64,000 nt of DNA. Origin: Halothece sp. PCC 7418 (GTDB taxonomy: Bacteria; Cyanobacteriota; Cyanobacteriia; Cyanobacteriales; Rubidibacteraceae). The DNA is taken from NCBI RefSeq assembly GCF_000317635.1, contig NC_019779.1, positions 3,782,001 to 3,846,000 on the forward strand, given 5' to 3'. Below, in pieces: positions 33,909 through 43,528 of this stretch. A program made the translations under genes and the position numbers. The number at the start of each line of letters is the position of its first letter. The stretch's first letter is position 1. The notes below the pieces were generated by a model. That model saw nothing but the letters and a program-made list of their open reading frames with translations. It was not told the origin of the DNA and did not search any database.

Positions 33909-35282
33909 ATGGAACGTACTACCGCTTGGTGGGAAAAAGCAACTGCAATTTTTGCTCTTTTTAGTTTACTTATCTCCTTTTTTAACTTGACTTATGTCCC
34001 CATGCGAGATGTTTACTTGCATTATTTTCCAGCCATTGTCGAACATTATGATCCCTTAAAAGGGATCACGCCTCATCCCTTTACCAAAGATTATTTAGAA
34101 ACGGTTGATCAGCTTGATCATGAACTCTCTGAACAACCAGACTTCGGTGGTAAAACTCAGCCGTTATTAAACACACTGTCCAAGAAAAGTGAAGAAATGA
34201 TCGAGAATAATCCCTTTTTAATCGCGGGAAAATTCGGGACATTTGCACGAATTAAACGTCTGATCCGAGAACATACAGGAGAAGTGACTGCTAAAGAAGG
34301 ATTACGACAATTTTGGAGTCCAGAAAACTTTCAAACCAATGGAAAAGCTGAACTCAATTATTTCCAAGAGAAAATTGCTCCTCTTTTATCTACTAATTAT
34401 TATCGGGAAGTGGATGATTATGGACGCTTTATTGATGATTTTTGGCGTATCGATTTAATTTTTATTGTTTTTTTTGCCTTGGAATTAGCAACCCGAACCA
34501 CCATTATAACTTATCGCACACAAGGGATTAATTGGTTTGATGCTTTGTTGCGACGGTGGTATGATTGGTTCTTACTTCTACCTTTCTGGCGTTGGTTAAG
34601 GATTATTCCTGTTTTAACTCGCCTTCATACCTCAAAAGTAATTGATTTTGAACGAATTTTAAGTCAAATCACTTATGAACCTGCTGCCTACTTATCAGAT
34701 CGGGTTTCTCAATATTTATTAGTGCGAATTATTAATCAAGCGAGAAATTCTGTTGTTGAAGGAGAAGCTGCTAACTTTTTACTGAATCCTCAACCTTATC
34801 TCAAAGTTAGTGATGCCAATAAAGTTGAGATTCTAACAGATCGATTATTAGCACTTACCATTTATAAAGTCTTACCGCAAGTGCAACCTGATGTGGAAGC
34901 ACTTTTACATTATGCCCTACGCGGTGCATTTTTAGAATCTGATTTTTATCAGAATTTACAACAGGTGCCCGGAATCGAAAACTTACCCGATGAATGGCTA
35001 GAAAACTTATCGAATCAACTCGCAAAATCTTCGGTTAAGGTATTAGTTTCTTCTTATGAAGATGCCGAAGGACAAGCCTTATTTGATAAACTATCTACAG
35101 ACTTTAAAGCAGCATTGAAAGAAGAGTTAAAACATAAAGAAACACTTGCTGAAATTGAAACGTTATTAGGAGAACTTTTAGAAGAAGTCAAAATTAATTA
35201 CATTAAAAAATCAGAAGAAACCGATCCCATAAAAACCATGGAGGAAGTTGAACAATTAAACACCCCCGAAGAAAAAGGATAA
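33909..35282 (+). CDS. Conserved membrane protein with channel-like segment, unknown
   Basis: 457 residues. TM1 lies at about residues 10-32. A long soluble helical part follows. Around residues 178-245 come FWRIDLIFIVFFALELATR and RRWYDWFLLLPFWRWLRIIP, resembling the S3-S4 portion of voltage-gated channels with spaced arginines. The rest is a soluble helical tail (245-457). There is no selectivity filter, so it is not a complete channel. It is found alone, divergent from thrB. Role unknown. Confidence 0.65.
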   Translation: MERTTAWWEKATAIFALFSLLISFFNLTYVPMRDVYLHYFPAIVEHYDPLKGITPHPFTKDYLETVDQLDHELSEQPDFGGKTQPLLNTLSKKSEEMIENNPFLIAGKFGTFARIKRLIREHTGEVTAKEGLRQFWSPENFQTNGKAELNYFQEKIAPLLSTNYYREVDDYGRFIDDFWRIDLIFIVFFALELATRTTIITYRTQGINWFDALLRRWYDWFLLLPFWRWLRIIPVLTRLHTSKVIDFERILSQITYEPAAYLSDRVSQYLLVRIINQARNSVVEGEAANFLLNPQPYLKVSDANKVEILTDRLLALTIYKVLPQVQPDVEALLHYALRGAFLESDFYQNLQQVPGIENLPDEWLENLSNQLAKSSVKVLVSSYEDAEGQALFDKLSTDFKAALKEELKHKETLAEIETLLGELLEEVKINYIKKSEETDPIKTMEEVEQLNTPEEKG

Positions 35283-35358
35283 TCCGTTAGCCCAACCAAC
35301 CGATCATCCTTAATCACTAATCGTCACTGACTCGAATTAACAAAACTTTTAATCGTAA

Positions 35359-35625
35359 CTAAAGCATCGCGATTCCCGAAGGGCGACTGCTTCCCCGCAT
35401 AGCACTTGGCGAAGGTAAATGTTGCAAGTAAGCTGGATCTAACCAGCATTGGGGTAAACTTTCCCCAGATGGAAACATTAAGTCTTCTTTCGGAAAATCT
35501 TCAGGATCTTGCATTTCTTCTCCCGCGTGAAACCGTCCTTGAATCATATTTTGACAAGGATTGTACATTTCCGATAGCGTGAGGACTTCGACCAAATCAC
35601 CTGTCGGTTTATGTTTTAAGAACAT
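35359..35625 (-). CDS. Small conserved cyanobacterial protein, unknown
   Basis: 88 residues with an excellent ribosome site (AAGGAGG, 6 bp before ATG). Conserved-looking core: LVEVLTLSEMYNPCQNMIQGRFHAGEE, then LMFPSGESLPQCWLDPAYL. The last 20 residues are low-complexity and lie over a G/C-rich palindrome (CCCGAAGGG), so the tail may have been replaced by a repeat. I recognise it as a type of protein found in many cyanobacteria but without known function. Confidence 0.6.
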   Translation of the reverse strand: MFLKHKPTGDLVEVLTLSEMYNPCQNMIQGRFHAGEEMQDPEDFPKEDLMFPSGESLPQCWLDPAYLQHLPSPSAMRGSSRPSGIAML

Positions 35626-35981
35626 AGCAACCTCCTTCTATAACCCCTGATACTTTAAACGTAACCGAAAACAGGGGCAGTTTATATCACAAAATGTAAA
35701 ATTCGTTACGGATTCCGTTTTTTAAGTTTTCCTTAAGTATGAGGCTGAAAATTTTTTCAAAACCAAGCGTGTCGCTTGTAGGTTACAGACCGTGACATCC
35801 GCACAGACATAACTTCAGTCATTTCACAAATAAAGGCTTACTACTTGATCTTTAATCAAGGTTGTCTGACATATTAATGATCACAGGAGTTAAATCAAAT
35901 TATATGTATTCACTAATACAGATTATCATCTTTTTTGTCAGTTAAATAGATTGCAATCAATATTTTGAGTAGCAAAGAAAA
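35626..35981. other. Intergenic region before the response regulator gene
   Basis: 356 bp with no ORF of note. CTTGATCTTTAATCAAGG near 35847 is a palindrome of 7-bp arms and may be an operator or terminator. No other structure was recognised. Confidence 0.35.
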
Positions 35982-37226
35982 ATGAATCATCACTTTCAAG
36001 TAAGCACAGCAAACCACATATTAGAACAAATCTTATCCTATGCACAAAAAGGCTTTACTGGAAAAATTGAGATCGAAATTGGTGATCAACACAAAACTGC
36101 ATTTTACTTTAACCTTGGATTCTTAGCATGGGGAACCGATGGGATTAAATCCTACCGACGCTCTACTAGACACCTCATCAAATTAGGAATATCTTCTGAA
36201 ATTGCTGTCGCCATTCTCTATCAGGAAAAGCAAACACAATCCTTAAATTGTGAGGAAGAGGGTAGTTTTGTTGCAGAAGAATATAATACTTTAGTGACTT
36301 TAATTAAAGATGGTTTATTAACCAAAAAACAAATTCAAACCTTAATTAGTAATTATTGCCAAGAACTGTTATTTGATCTAATTTCTCAACTAGAACACAA
36401 TAGAACTCAGAGACAGGACTGGCAAATTAACGTTTATCTAGGAGAACGACCTTCTCGTTCGAGTTTGATTCCTCACACTTGGTTATGTGCTTTCGATCTC
36501 GTTCTTCAACACACTAGAGAATTTTACCAAAAGTGGATTGCTTTAGAAATCCCTAATTGTTCTCCTAATCAAGTGCCTGTTATTCAACACCATAAACGAT
36601 TATCAGACAAAACAAATCCCAAAACTTATGAAAAATTAGTATCACTTTTAAATAAAAAATATACTCTTCGAGAGATTGCCGTTCAAACGAAACAAGATGT
36701 ACTTAGTATTATTACACCCTTAGCTCCCTTAATTAAAGAGGGAACAATTATCCTACAATCTCTTCCCGAAAAGTCTTCCCCAAAAACGACTACTAAGCAG
36801 GCTCATAGTAAATTAAAAATCATTGCTATTGATGACAACCGACAAACTTTACGTATTCTGGAAGGAATTGTCAAGAATGGGGGAAATGACTTTACAGGAA
36901 TTAGTAACCCGATGACCGCTTTACCACAACTCATTGAAACCAAGCCTGATTTAATTTTTCTTGATCTGATTATGCCCGTTTTCAATGGCTATGAATTATG
37001 TCGCAAAATACGAAAAGTAGAAGCATTGAGTAATGTGCCGATTATTATTCTCTCAGGAAAATTGATTGATAAAGTTCGTGCTAAACTAGCAGGGGCAACT
37101 AGCTCTTTGCAGAAACCAATTGTTTGTCAACAGGTAGAAGAAGCCATCAAGATTTATTCTGAGAAGAAAAAAGAATCTGCACTTGTTTCTGAGCCCTCCA
37201 GAGACTTGATCATGGAGGGCTCTTAG
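35982..37226 (+). CDS. PatA-type response regulator (DUF4388 plus receiver)
   Basis: 414 residues. The N-terminal 130 residues are a DUF4388-like domain (LEQILSYAQKGFTGKIEIE...FYFNLGFLAWG). A helical middle follows. The C-terminal receiver (residues about 275-395) shows AIDDNRQTLRIL, the phospho-acceptor in FLDLIMPVFNGYELC and the lysine in LQKPI. PatA-like regulators act in phototaxis, pilus function or heterocyst patterning in cyanobacteria. No kinase is next to it. Its last codons encode one arm of a terminator hairpin. It converges on the NDH-1 cluster. Confidence 0.85.
   Translation: MNHHFQVSTANHILEQILSYAQKGFTGKIEIEIGDQHKTAFYFNLGFLAWGTDGIKSYRRSTRHLIKLGISSEIAVAILYQEKQTQSLNCEEEGSFVAEEYNTLVTLIKDGLLTKKQIQTLISNYCQELLFDLISQLEHNRTQRQDWQINVYLGERPSRSSLIPHTWLCAFDLVLQHTREFYQKWIALEIPNCSPNQVPVIQHHKRLSDKTNPKTYEKLVSLLNKKYTLREIAVQTKQDVLSIITPLAPLIKEGTIILQSLPEKSSPKTTTKQAHSKLKIIAIDDNRQTLRILEGIVKNGGNDFTGISNPMTALPQLIETKPDLIFLDLIMPVFNGYELCRKIRKVEALSNVPIIILSGKLIDKVRAKLAGATSSLQKPIVCQQVEEAIKIYSEKKKESALVSEPSRDLIMEGS
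37191..37222. terminator. Bidirectional terminator inside a coding end
   Basis: GAGCCCTCCA-N12-TGGAGGGCTC is a perfect 10-bp stem, followed by TTAGTTTAGTT. It overlaps the last 12 codons of the response regulator and lies 12 bp from the stop of the convergent CO2 hydration gene. Confidence 0.75.
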
Positions 37227-37233
37227 TTTAGTT

Positions 37234-38367
37234 CTAATGAGAATTAGCTATTTGCAAACGAGTATTAAGCATTTTATCCATCCATCCTTCCAAATACTGT
37301 CGATTTTCTCGTTTTTCTGTAAGATTTGTGGTATCAAACGGATGAGGCGCAAGCCCTTTTATCGCTGCGGTTGTCACACAAAACATTGACTTCTGGAAAC
37401 TGTCACAAATTTTGACTAATAAGTCTCCTTCACCGCGTCCAGACTGTTGATAAAATTGTTGCAGATAGTCTGGGAGATAATGCCTCATATCCTGCATTAA
37501 TAAGGTTGGCGGAACACCAGCCGTTCCCGTCGTGATAACATCTGCATTTAGAGCACCATAAGCAAACTCTTCTTGTTCAACTGGAATTTGGTGCGCTTGG
37601 GCGTTGAATGATACTAAACCAGGAAACGGCGCTCCACGGAAGAAAATGGACTCAACATAAGGAATGGCTGTGTCAGGAAGAAACGTTAATCCTGCTGATT
37701 TGGGAATTAAATCATAGACTTCCCCACGAATTGTAACGCTGTAAGTAATGGGCGTATTTGCATCAGCAACTAAGCCATTTTTGATTTGTTCTACGACATC
37801 AGGAATCGAATGAATTTCTCCATTTAAATAACGATCGCTGAGTTCTAAGAAAATCTTACTCATAATTGTCCAAAACTCACCCAACCCTTTGTAATAAGAC
37901 ATCTGACGCAAATGTTCGGGTAAGAAGTCATTGAAAATAGCATGAAAGCCCTTCATTAAAGGATTAAACTTAAATTTGGCTTGAATTACTTTCTCCGCAG
38001 CGTCTCGAAATTCAGGGGTATCTAAATAAGCATCCAACCCTCCGCCTCCATGCCACATCATCGCTCGCATGGTATATTCAGCATATTCATAGTTAATGCG
38101 ATCATGCCACCAATGACGGAATAATTTTTGGGGAGTGACTTCACCATTGAAGTATTTGAAAAAGTTGAAAAAGATTAAAAATTGGTCTTCTGCAATGTAT
38201 TTCAGATTTTTCGCATAAGCATCTAAAACCACGCCATAACTTTTCAAAATTCCCACCACTTCAATTAAGTTAGTCGGAGAATCTTTTAAGAGGGCTTCTC
38301 CTGCTTCTAAGCGATAAATATCCTCAGCAAGGCGATGTTGAGACGGTTCAAACTGTGTAATAACCAT
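37234..38367 (-). CDS. cupB: CO2 hydration protein of an NDH-1 CO2-uptake complex (CupB/ChpX-like)
   Basis: 377 residues. Phrases such as YRLEAGEALLKDSPTNLIEVVGILKSYG, then FRHWWHDRINYEYAEYTMRAM and MWHGGGGLDAYLDTPEF are typical of CupA/CupB. These subunits convert CO2 to bicarbonate on the NDH-1 complex at the thylakoid. It is last in an ndhF-ndhD-cup order. I favour the constitutive CupB type because the length (43 kDa) is short for CupA and no cupS follows. That choice is inference; CupA is the alternative. Confidence 0.85.
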   Translation of the reverse strand: MVITQFEPSQHRLAEDIYRLEAGEALLKDSPTNLIEVVGILKSYGVVLDAYAKNLKYIAEDQFLIFFNFFKYFNGEVTPQKLFRHWWHDRINYEYAEYTMRAMMWHGGGGLDAYLDTPEFRDAAEKVIQAKFKFNPLMKGFHAIFNDFLPEHLRQMSYYKGLGEFWTIMSKIFLELSDRYLNGEIHSIPDVVEQIKNGLVADANTPITYSVTIRGEVYDLIPKSAGLTFLPDTAIPYVESIFFRGAPFPGLVSFNAQAHQIPVEQEEFAYGALNADVITTGTAGVPPTLLMQDMRHYLPDYLQQFYQQSGRGEGDLLVKICDSFQKSMFCVTTAAIKGLAPHPFDTTNLTEKRENRQYLEGWMDKMLNTRLQIANSH

Positions 38368-38515
38368 AATTTGTTATTTGTTATTTGTTATTGGTAACTG
38401 GTAACTGCTCACTGCTCACTGCTAACTGATTACTGCTCACTGGTCACTGGTAACTGGTCACTGATTACTGCTAACTGCTCACTGGTAACTGGTAACTGAT
38501 TACTGAGAGCAGCGG
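38368..38515. repeat. Heptamer repeats (GTAACTG/GTCACTG/TTATTTG)
   Basis: About 20 degenerate units fill the cup-ndhD spacer and extend into the ndhD coding end, where they encode the final residues of NdhD. Confidence 0.8.
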
Positions 38516-39944
38516 TTTCGGTTTCACTCCAGCGAACAAGCCAACTCGGTTGTAAACCTAAGACGACAATCAAAACGGCTAAAACTACGGCTGGAATACG
38601 GTCTGACCAAGGAACAGCAGGGAGATTGCTAAAGGCTTGGGGTAAGCGTCCAAAAAAGACACGGTTAATCATTAATAAGAAGTAAACCGCCGTTAACCCA
38701 GTTCCAACTAAACAAAGCAAAGTTGCAATCGGAAAAGCAGAGAATGTTCCCCGAAAAACTAAAAATTCGGTGATAAATCCAACCATTCCAGGAATCCCTG
38801 CACTTGCCATCACGCCTACAATCATTAAACTGCCAATGATGGGTAAGCCTCGTTCGGGGTTCAGTAAGCCTCTTAAGGTATCGACATCGCGAGTTCCCGT
38901 TTTCTTTCCCACTGTTCCCACTAAAAGGAATAATAGTGCAGAAATTAGACCATGACTAATCATTTGCCCCATTGCAGCAACTAAACTTAAGGGAGTGGCT
39001 GCTGCTGCTGCCAGTAAAATGTATGCCATGTGTGCGATAGAAGAATAAGCAACGACGCGCTTCATATCTTTCTGGGAAATGGCAGCTAACGCCCCGAATA
39101 AGGCACTAATGGCAGCCCAAATGGCAAGATAAGGGGCGAGCACTGACCACGCATCAGGAAATAAGCCAATTCCAAACCGTAAAATGCCATAGGTTCCCAA
39201 TTTGAGAAGAACACCCGCTAAGAGAATAGAAATGGGCGTAGAGGCTTCGACGTGAGCATCAGGAAGCCAAGTGTGGAAGGGGAAAATGGGAATTTTAATG
39301 CCAAAGCCCGCCAGAAGAATCAACAAGAGAATGATTTGACTTCCTAGGGGGAGAATCTGCGCTTGTAAGGGTTCATAATCGAAACTGGAGGCATCACTTA
39401 GCCAGACAATCCCGAGGAATGAGGCTAACACTAATGCCCCAGAAATAGCGGTATAGAGTAAGAATTTGGTGGCTGCATATCCTCGATTTTCTCCGCCCCA
39501 AATGGCAATGAGGAAATAAAGGGGAATCAGTTCAATTTCGTAAAACAGGAAGAATAACAGCACATTTTGCGCTAAAAATGCTCCTGCTGTTCCTGCACTG
39601 AGGAAAAGTAAGAGGGCATAATAAAAGCGCGATCGCGCAATTTTGGCAGGACTGGCATAAATCGCTATTAAGGTGAGAAAGCTATTAATGAAAATTAGCG
39701 GTAAGGCTAACCCATCTACCCCCAGATAATAGGTCAGTCCCAGTTGTTCCAGCCACGGGAAAGACTCGGAGAGAAATAAGCCTTCTTGACTGGGATCAAA
39801 TTGTAAGCCAACGGCTACGGTTAACACCAGCAGAAGACTGGCGATGATTAAGGCGAAGGGACGAGATTGATCGGCTTGCTTCTCTGGCAAAAAACCGATA
39901 ATAATCCCACCGATAACTGGAATCCAAATTAAACTACTGAGCAT
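38430..39944 (-). CDS. ndhD: NDH-1 subunit NdhD of the CO2-uptake type
   Basis: 504 residues from ATG 39944 (MLSSLIWIPVIGGIIIGF). The frame remains open upstream to 40124, but that part is pure heptamer repeat (EQRTKNK units) and is not NdhD. About 14 membrane helices; LWGGENRGYAATKFLLYTAISG, KIPIFPFHTWLPDAHVEA and AISQKDMKRVVAYSSIAHM with the conserved lysine are characteristic. It belongs to the NdhD3/D4 class that pairs with NdhF3/F4 in CO2 uptake. The last 24 residues (LSNQLPVTSEQLAVI...) come from heptamer repeats. Confidence 0.9.
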   Translation of the reverse strand: MLSSLIWIPVIGGIIIGFLPEKQADQSRPFALIIASLLLVLTVAVGLQFDPSQEGLFLSESFPWLEQLGLTYYLGVDGLALPLIFINSFLTLIAIYASPAKIARSRFYYALLLFLSAGTAGAFLAQNVLLFFLFYEIELIPLYFLIAIWGGENRGYAATKFLLYTAISGALVLASFLGIVWLSDASSFDYEPLQAQILPLGSQIILLLILLAGFGIKIPIFPFHTWLPDAHVEASTPISILLAGVLLKLGTYGILRFGIGLFPDAWSVLAPYLAIWAAISALFGALAAISQKDMKRVVAYSSIAHMAYILLAAAAATPLSLVAAMGQMISHGLISALLFLLVGTVGKKTGTRDVDTLRGLLNPERGLPIIGSLMIVGVMASAGIPGMVGFITEFLVFRGTFSAFPIATLLCLVGTGLTAVYFLLMINRVFFGRLPQAFSNLPAVPWSDRIPAVVLAVLIVVLGLQPSWLVRWSETETAALSNQLPVTSEQLAVISDQLPVTSEQ

Positions 39945-40105
39945 TATTTGTTCTTTGTTCTTTGTTCTTCGTTCTTTGTTCTTTGTTCTTCGTTCTTTGT
40001 TCTTTGTTCTTTGTTCTTTGTTCTTTGTTCTTTGTTCTTTGTTCTTTGTTCTTTGTTCTTTGTTCTTTGTTCTTTGTTCTTTGTTCTTTGTTCTTTGTTC
40101 TTTGG
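39945..40105. repeat. TTCTTTG heptamer tandem array
   Basis: About 22 consecutive units of TTCTTTG with a few TTCTTCG variants between ndhD and ndhF. On the minus strand all three frames are open over most of it. This misleads ORF calling for ndhD. Confidence 0.95.
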
Positions 40106-40111
40106 TCACTG

Positions 40112-41971
40112 TTAAAACGACCAATTAATCAAAAGCATCAACAATAACGCCCCACTAATCAAAATCGTGAGTAGGTAAAACTGAGATTGTCCAGAGGCGC
40201 TATATTTCAAACTCTGACCGCTAAAGAGAGTTCCAAAGCCAATTAAGTTGACAACGCCATCAATCACATAACGATCGAGCCAAGCACTAAATTTAGACGC
40301 TAATTCCACCGCTAACACAACCGTCCAGCGATACACCCGTTCTAAATAAAAATCATAGGCAAGAAAATCTTGGAGAAAGCGGGAACTGGTGCGAACTGGT
40401 CGCATCCATGTCCGAGGAAGGGCAATGGTCGCGCCTAAAATCACACCCACTGCACCTGATAACACTAAAAGCAACATTTCGGGTTGGTCTAAAACTGTAG
40501 CGGTACTGGCAATCGACCCCGTTTCTGCAAACCACAGTTGCCATCGTTGGGGAATTAAAGGGGCAAGCAGGGCAACAATAATTAAACTTACCATCGGAAA
40601 TGCCATCGGCCAATTGACTTCGGGAGCGCGTCGGGTTTTGGGTTGTGGTTTACCCAAGAAGACCAAACGGAAGACTCGCGTTAAATTAATGGCACTGAGA
40701 GTATTAACCAGCATGATGAAGGGTAAAAGCCACTGTGGAAGCGTCTTAAAACTCTCGATCCATTGTCCCATGACCCAAAAGTTACCGAGGGGAAGTAAGA
40801 CCACTAAACCCGAAGCCCCCACTAAGAAAGAAAGGGTGGTAACAGGCATTTTTGACCATAACCCCCCCATCTGCGTAATATTTTGATCGTTGGTCGTGAG
40901 AATAATAGACCCTACGGTCATAAACATGAGGGTTTTCGCGATCGCGTGAATCAGTAAAAGCAATAAGGCAATATCTAAGCGTCCAAAGCCAACAGCAACG
41001 AAAACTAAGCCTAAATAGACGCTGGTGGAGTGAGAGAGGGTTCGTTTCAAGTCAATCTGCGCGATCGCGACAAAAGATGCACCAACCGCCGTCACCAGCC
41101 CCACTGCAATTAAAACTTCTCTCACAATCGGCGATAACTCAAAAATCGGGTGCAACTTAATCAACACATACGCCCCTGCTGTCACCACGATCGAATTCCG
41201 CATCAGAGACGCTGGACTCGGGGCTTCCATCGCTTCATCTAACCACAAGTTTAGAGGGAATTGGGCGCATTTCCCAACTGGACCCGCAATCAGGGCTAAC
41301 CCCAATAACGTGGCGCTTAACGGGGCTAAATCGGCGGTCACCGTCCATGCTTCAATCTCGGTGAAAGTCAAGCCAACCCCATAACTCGATAACGCCACGA
41401 CTCCCATTAATAAAATAATGTCGCCCACGCGCTTCGTTAAAAACGCATCTCTGGCTGCAGTAACCACTAAAGGTTGTGCGTACCAAAAGCCCACCAAGAG
41501 ATAAGTTGAGAGCGTTAATAGCTCTAATAAACCATAGCTTAAAAGCAACGAATCACTAATGGCAATCCCTGATAAAGCAGCTTCAAAAAAGCCCATCAAG
41601 CCATAAAATCGCGCCAGTGACCAGTCCTTTTCCATATACCCCAAACCATAAATTAGGGTAACAACAGTAATGCCAGTTACTAACTCTAAAGCCCCAATAC
41701 TGACTGGGGAAATTTCAATGGCTAAAGTCAAGTCTAGATCCGCAACTTCTAACCAATGAAAGATGAATTCTTGGGGGGGTTTTTCCCAAGTCAGAACAAA
41801 CACCACTGACCCATGAATGAAGGCGATCAAGCTCATCAATAAGTTTATATAAGCAGCAGGTCTTGGCCCTGTGCGACGAATTAATCTCATTGACCAAGGA
41901 AGGGTCAACACCGCTCCTATCAGCCCATAGAAGGGAATCAACACCGTGCCTTGTACTAATAAATCATCCAT
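40112..41971 (-). CDS. ndhF: NDH-1 subunit NdhF of the CO2-uptake type
   Basis: 619 residues from ATG 41971 (MDDLLVQGTVLIPFYGLIG); an upstream in-frame start at 42037 is less typical. Fifteen or so helices are visible. Signature segments are SYGLLELLTLSTYLLVGFWYAQ, FPLNLWLDEAMEAPSPASLM and AIAQIDLKRTLSHSTSVYLG, as in NdhF3/NdhF4. It forms the antiporter-like module that supports CO2 hydration. It is first of the ndhF-ndhD-cup unit and divergent from the carboxysome operon. Confidence 0.9.
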   Translation of the reverse strand: MDDLLVQGTVLIPFYGLIGAVLTLPWSMRLIRRTGPRPAAYINLLMSLIAFIHGSVVFVLTWEKPPQEFIFHWLEVADLDLTLAIEISPVSIGALELVTGITVVTLIYGLGYMEKDWSLARFYGLMGFFEAALSGIAISDSLLLSYGLLELLTLSTYLLVGFWYAQPLVVTAARDAFLTKRVGDIILLMGVVALSSYGVGLTFTEIEAWTVTADLAPLSATLLGLALIAGPVGKCAQFPLNLWLDEAMEAPSPASLMRNSIVVTAGAYVLIKLHPIFELSPIVREVLIAVGLVTAVGASFVAIAQIDLKRTLSHSTSVYLGLVFVAVGFGRLDIALLLLLIHAIAKTLMFMTVGSIILTTNDQNITQMGGLWSKMPVTTLSFLVGASGLVVLLPLGNFWVMGQWIESFKTLPQWLLPFIMLVNTLSAINLTRVFRLVFLGKPQPKTRRAPEVNWPMAFPMVSLIIVALLAPLIPQRWQLWFAETGSIASTATVLDQPEMLLLVLSGAVGVILGATIALPRTWMRPVRTSSRFLQDFLAYDFYLERVYRWTVVLAVELASKFSAWLDRYVIDGVVNLIGFGTLFSGQSLKYSASGQSQFYLLTILISGALLLMLLINWSF

Positions 41972-42037
41972 ATAAAAAAGTTTTTCCGTAACTAACAATA
42001 TTAATTTTAAATTAAATGAGTTGCTCTCTTCTACCAA

Positions 42038-42725
42038 GCTGCTCTATTTGTCAGCAGACTGGTGTAATTTTTATTAGTTAAGTGTCAGTCTATTTGCTTT
42101 ATTTTGTCTTGCTTTTTATGGCAGTCTATTTGCTTTTTTTGCTCATTTTTTATTAAATAAAGAGAATTTTTGCTAGTGCTTATGATATCAATTATCAAAA
42201 CTTATCGTCCTCAATCCGAACAATGACCTAGACAAAAATCCCTTTTTATGGTGCGCGATCGTCCGACCACGAAAAGCCTTGGCTTCATGGCGATCTGATC
42301 CCCGTTGTCAATCAAAATTGAGAGATTCTGTTTTTCTTAACGTCATTATCAGAAATTTTAAACCTCCTGCTCTGATTCTCCCAAGGGAGTTCTCAGATCT
42401 TCAACGATTATAAAACAGTGTCTCCCTTCTCGATAGACAGAAGCATCTTCCTGCTTGGGGATCATAACCAATCATCAATATTAAAAAATATTAAACAGAC
42501 TAATTTGAAAATATTATGATATTTTATATTGTCAAAAGCGACAATGTAACTTATGCTTTTTTTTGGTAGGGAAAACAACCTACTGGTCAAAAATGCGTAC
42601 TTTCAGTTTTTGTAAGAGAAACGCCCCTCAGTTGCCGAACAGAAGGGCAGATACTCGCTGAATAGTGCCAAATTTGACCCTCTTGCATAAATAAATCTCT
42701 AGCTTGACAATCGAGGAAAACAACA
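42038..42725. promoter_or_regulatory. Divergent promoter region between ndhF and ccmK2
   Basis: About 690 bp without a gene. TCAATCAAAATTGA at 42309-42322 is a perfect TCAAT-N4-ATTGA palindrome of LysR-type style. NdhR/CcmR and CmpR, LysR-type regulators, control CO2-uptake and carboxysome genes in other cyanobacteria, so a regulator of this kind may bind here. AT-rich tracts at 42050-42200 and 42460-42540 probably contain the promoters. No hairpin terminator was seen. Confidence 0.4.
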
Positions 42726-43031
42726 ATGCCAATTGCGGTTGGAATGATAGAAACGCTAGGCTTTCCCGCCGTCGTGGAAGCAGCCGATGCGATGGTCAAA
42801 GCAGCCCGTGTGACCTTAGTGGGCTATGAAAAAATTGGAACGGGTCGTGTTACCGTGATTGTTCGTGGTGACGTTTCCGAAGTCCAGGCTTCAGTCAGTG
42901 CTGGAGTTGACTCTGCAAACCGAGTCAATGGCGGGGAAGTGTTATCAACGCACATTATTGCTCGTCCGCACGAAAACTTAGAATACGTCCTACCGATTCG
43001 CTACACCGAAGCCGTAGAACAGTTCCGATAA
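42726..43031 (+). CDS. ccmK2: Carboxysome shell hexamer protein CcmK2
   Basis: 101 residues, a single BMC domain. [35 protein letters not shown] opens it, and the pore loop is KIGTGR where many CcmK2 have KIGSGR. It forms hexameric facets of the carboxysome. First gene of the operon; GAGGAAAAC precedes the start. It is nearly identical to the following ccmK1 up to residue about 90, which lacks no BMC element. Confidence 0.95.
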   Translation: MPIAVGMIETLGFPAVVEAADAMVKAARVTLVGYEKIGTGRVTVIVRGDVSEVQASVSAGVDSANRVNGGEVLSTHIIARPHENLEYVLPIRYTEAVEQFR

Positions 43032-43178
43032 TTGAGAGGGGGCATTTCAAGCATCCCACCTGATCTCGTGATTTTGCATCAATATCGGTTGAGATGTCCC
43101 CGCCATCTTACTTTAGTGAATAAATAATCCAAGATGAATCCGATTCATCTTTAAAACTCCGAGGAGGAAAGCAAACAA

Positions 43179-43520
43179 ATGGCAGTTGCAGTAGGAATGA
43201 TCGAAACCCTAGGGTTTCCCGCCGTTGTAGAAGCAGCCGATGCAATGGTGAAAGCAGCCCGCGTCACCTTAGTGGGTTATGAAAAAATTGGCACTGGTCG
43301 CGTTACGGTGATTGTCCGTGGTGATGTTTCGGAAGTTCAGGCTTCGGTTAGTGCGGGAACTGAGTCGGTGAAACGAGTAAATGGCGGACAGGTTTTATCC
43401 ACCCATATTATTGCTCGTCCTCATGAGAACTTAGAATATGTCTTACCCATTCGTTATACCGAAGAAGTGGAACAATTCCGAGAAGGGGTGGGTACACCTC
43501 GCAACATCACTCGCCAGTAA
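43179..43520 (+). CDS. ccmK1: Carboxysome shell hexamer protein CcmK1
   Basis: 113 residues. The BMC domain is almost the same as CcmK2, with ATAG changes such as [11 protein letters not shown] in place of [11 protein letters not shown]. It has an extra C-terminal tail, [12 protein letters not shown], as in Synechocystis CcmK1. GGAGGAAAG precedes the start. The two paralogs form mixed shell facets. Confidence 0.95.
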   Translation: MAVAVGMIETLGFPAVVEAADAMVKAARVTLVGYEKIGTGRVTVIVRGDVSEVQASVSAGTESVKRVNGGQVLSTHIIARPHENLEYVLPIRYTEEVEQFREGVGTPRNITRQ

Positions 43521-43528
43521 CTTAAACT

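Noticed and set aside
39945-40124. NdhD N-terminal extension of 60 residues with EQRTKNK repeats
   Set aside because: It is the translation of a TTCTTTG heptamer array, open in all frames; conserved NdhD begins at the ATG at 39944.
40389-40886. 165-codon plus-strand ORF inside ndhF
   Set aside because: Shadow of a conserved membrane protein gene on the other strand, without a ribosome site or family features.
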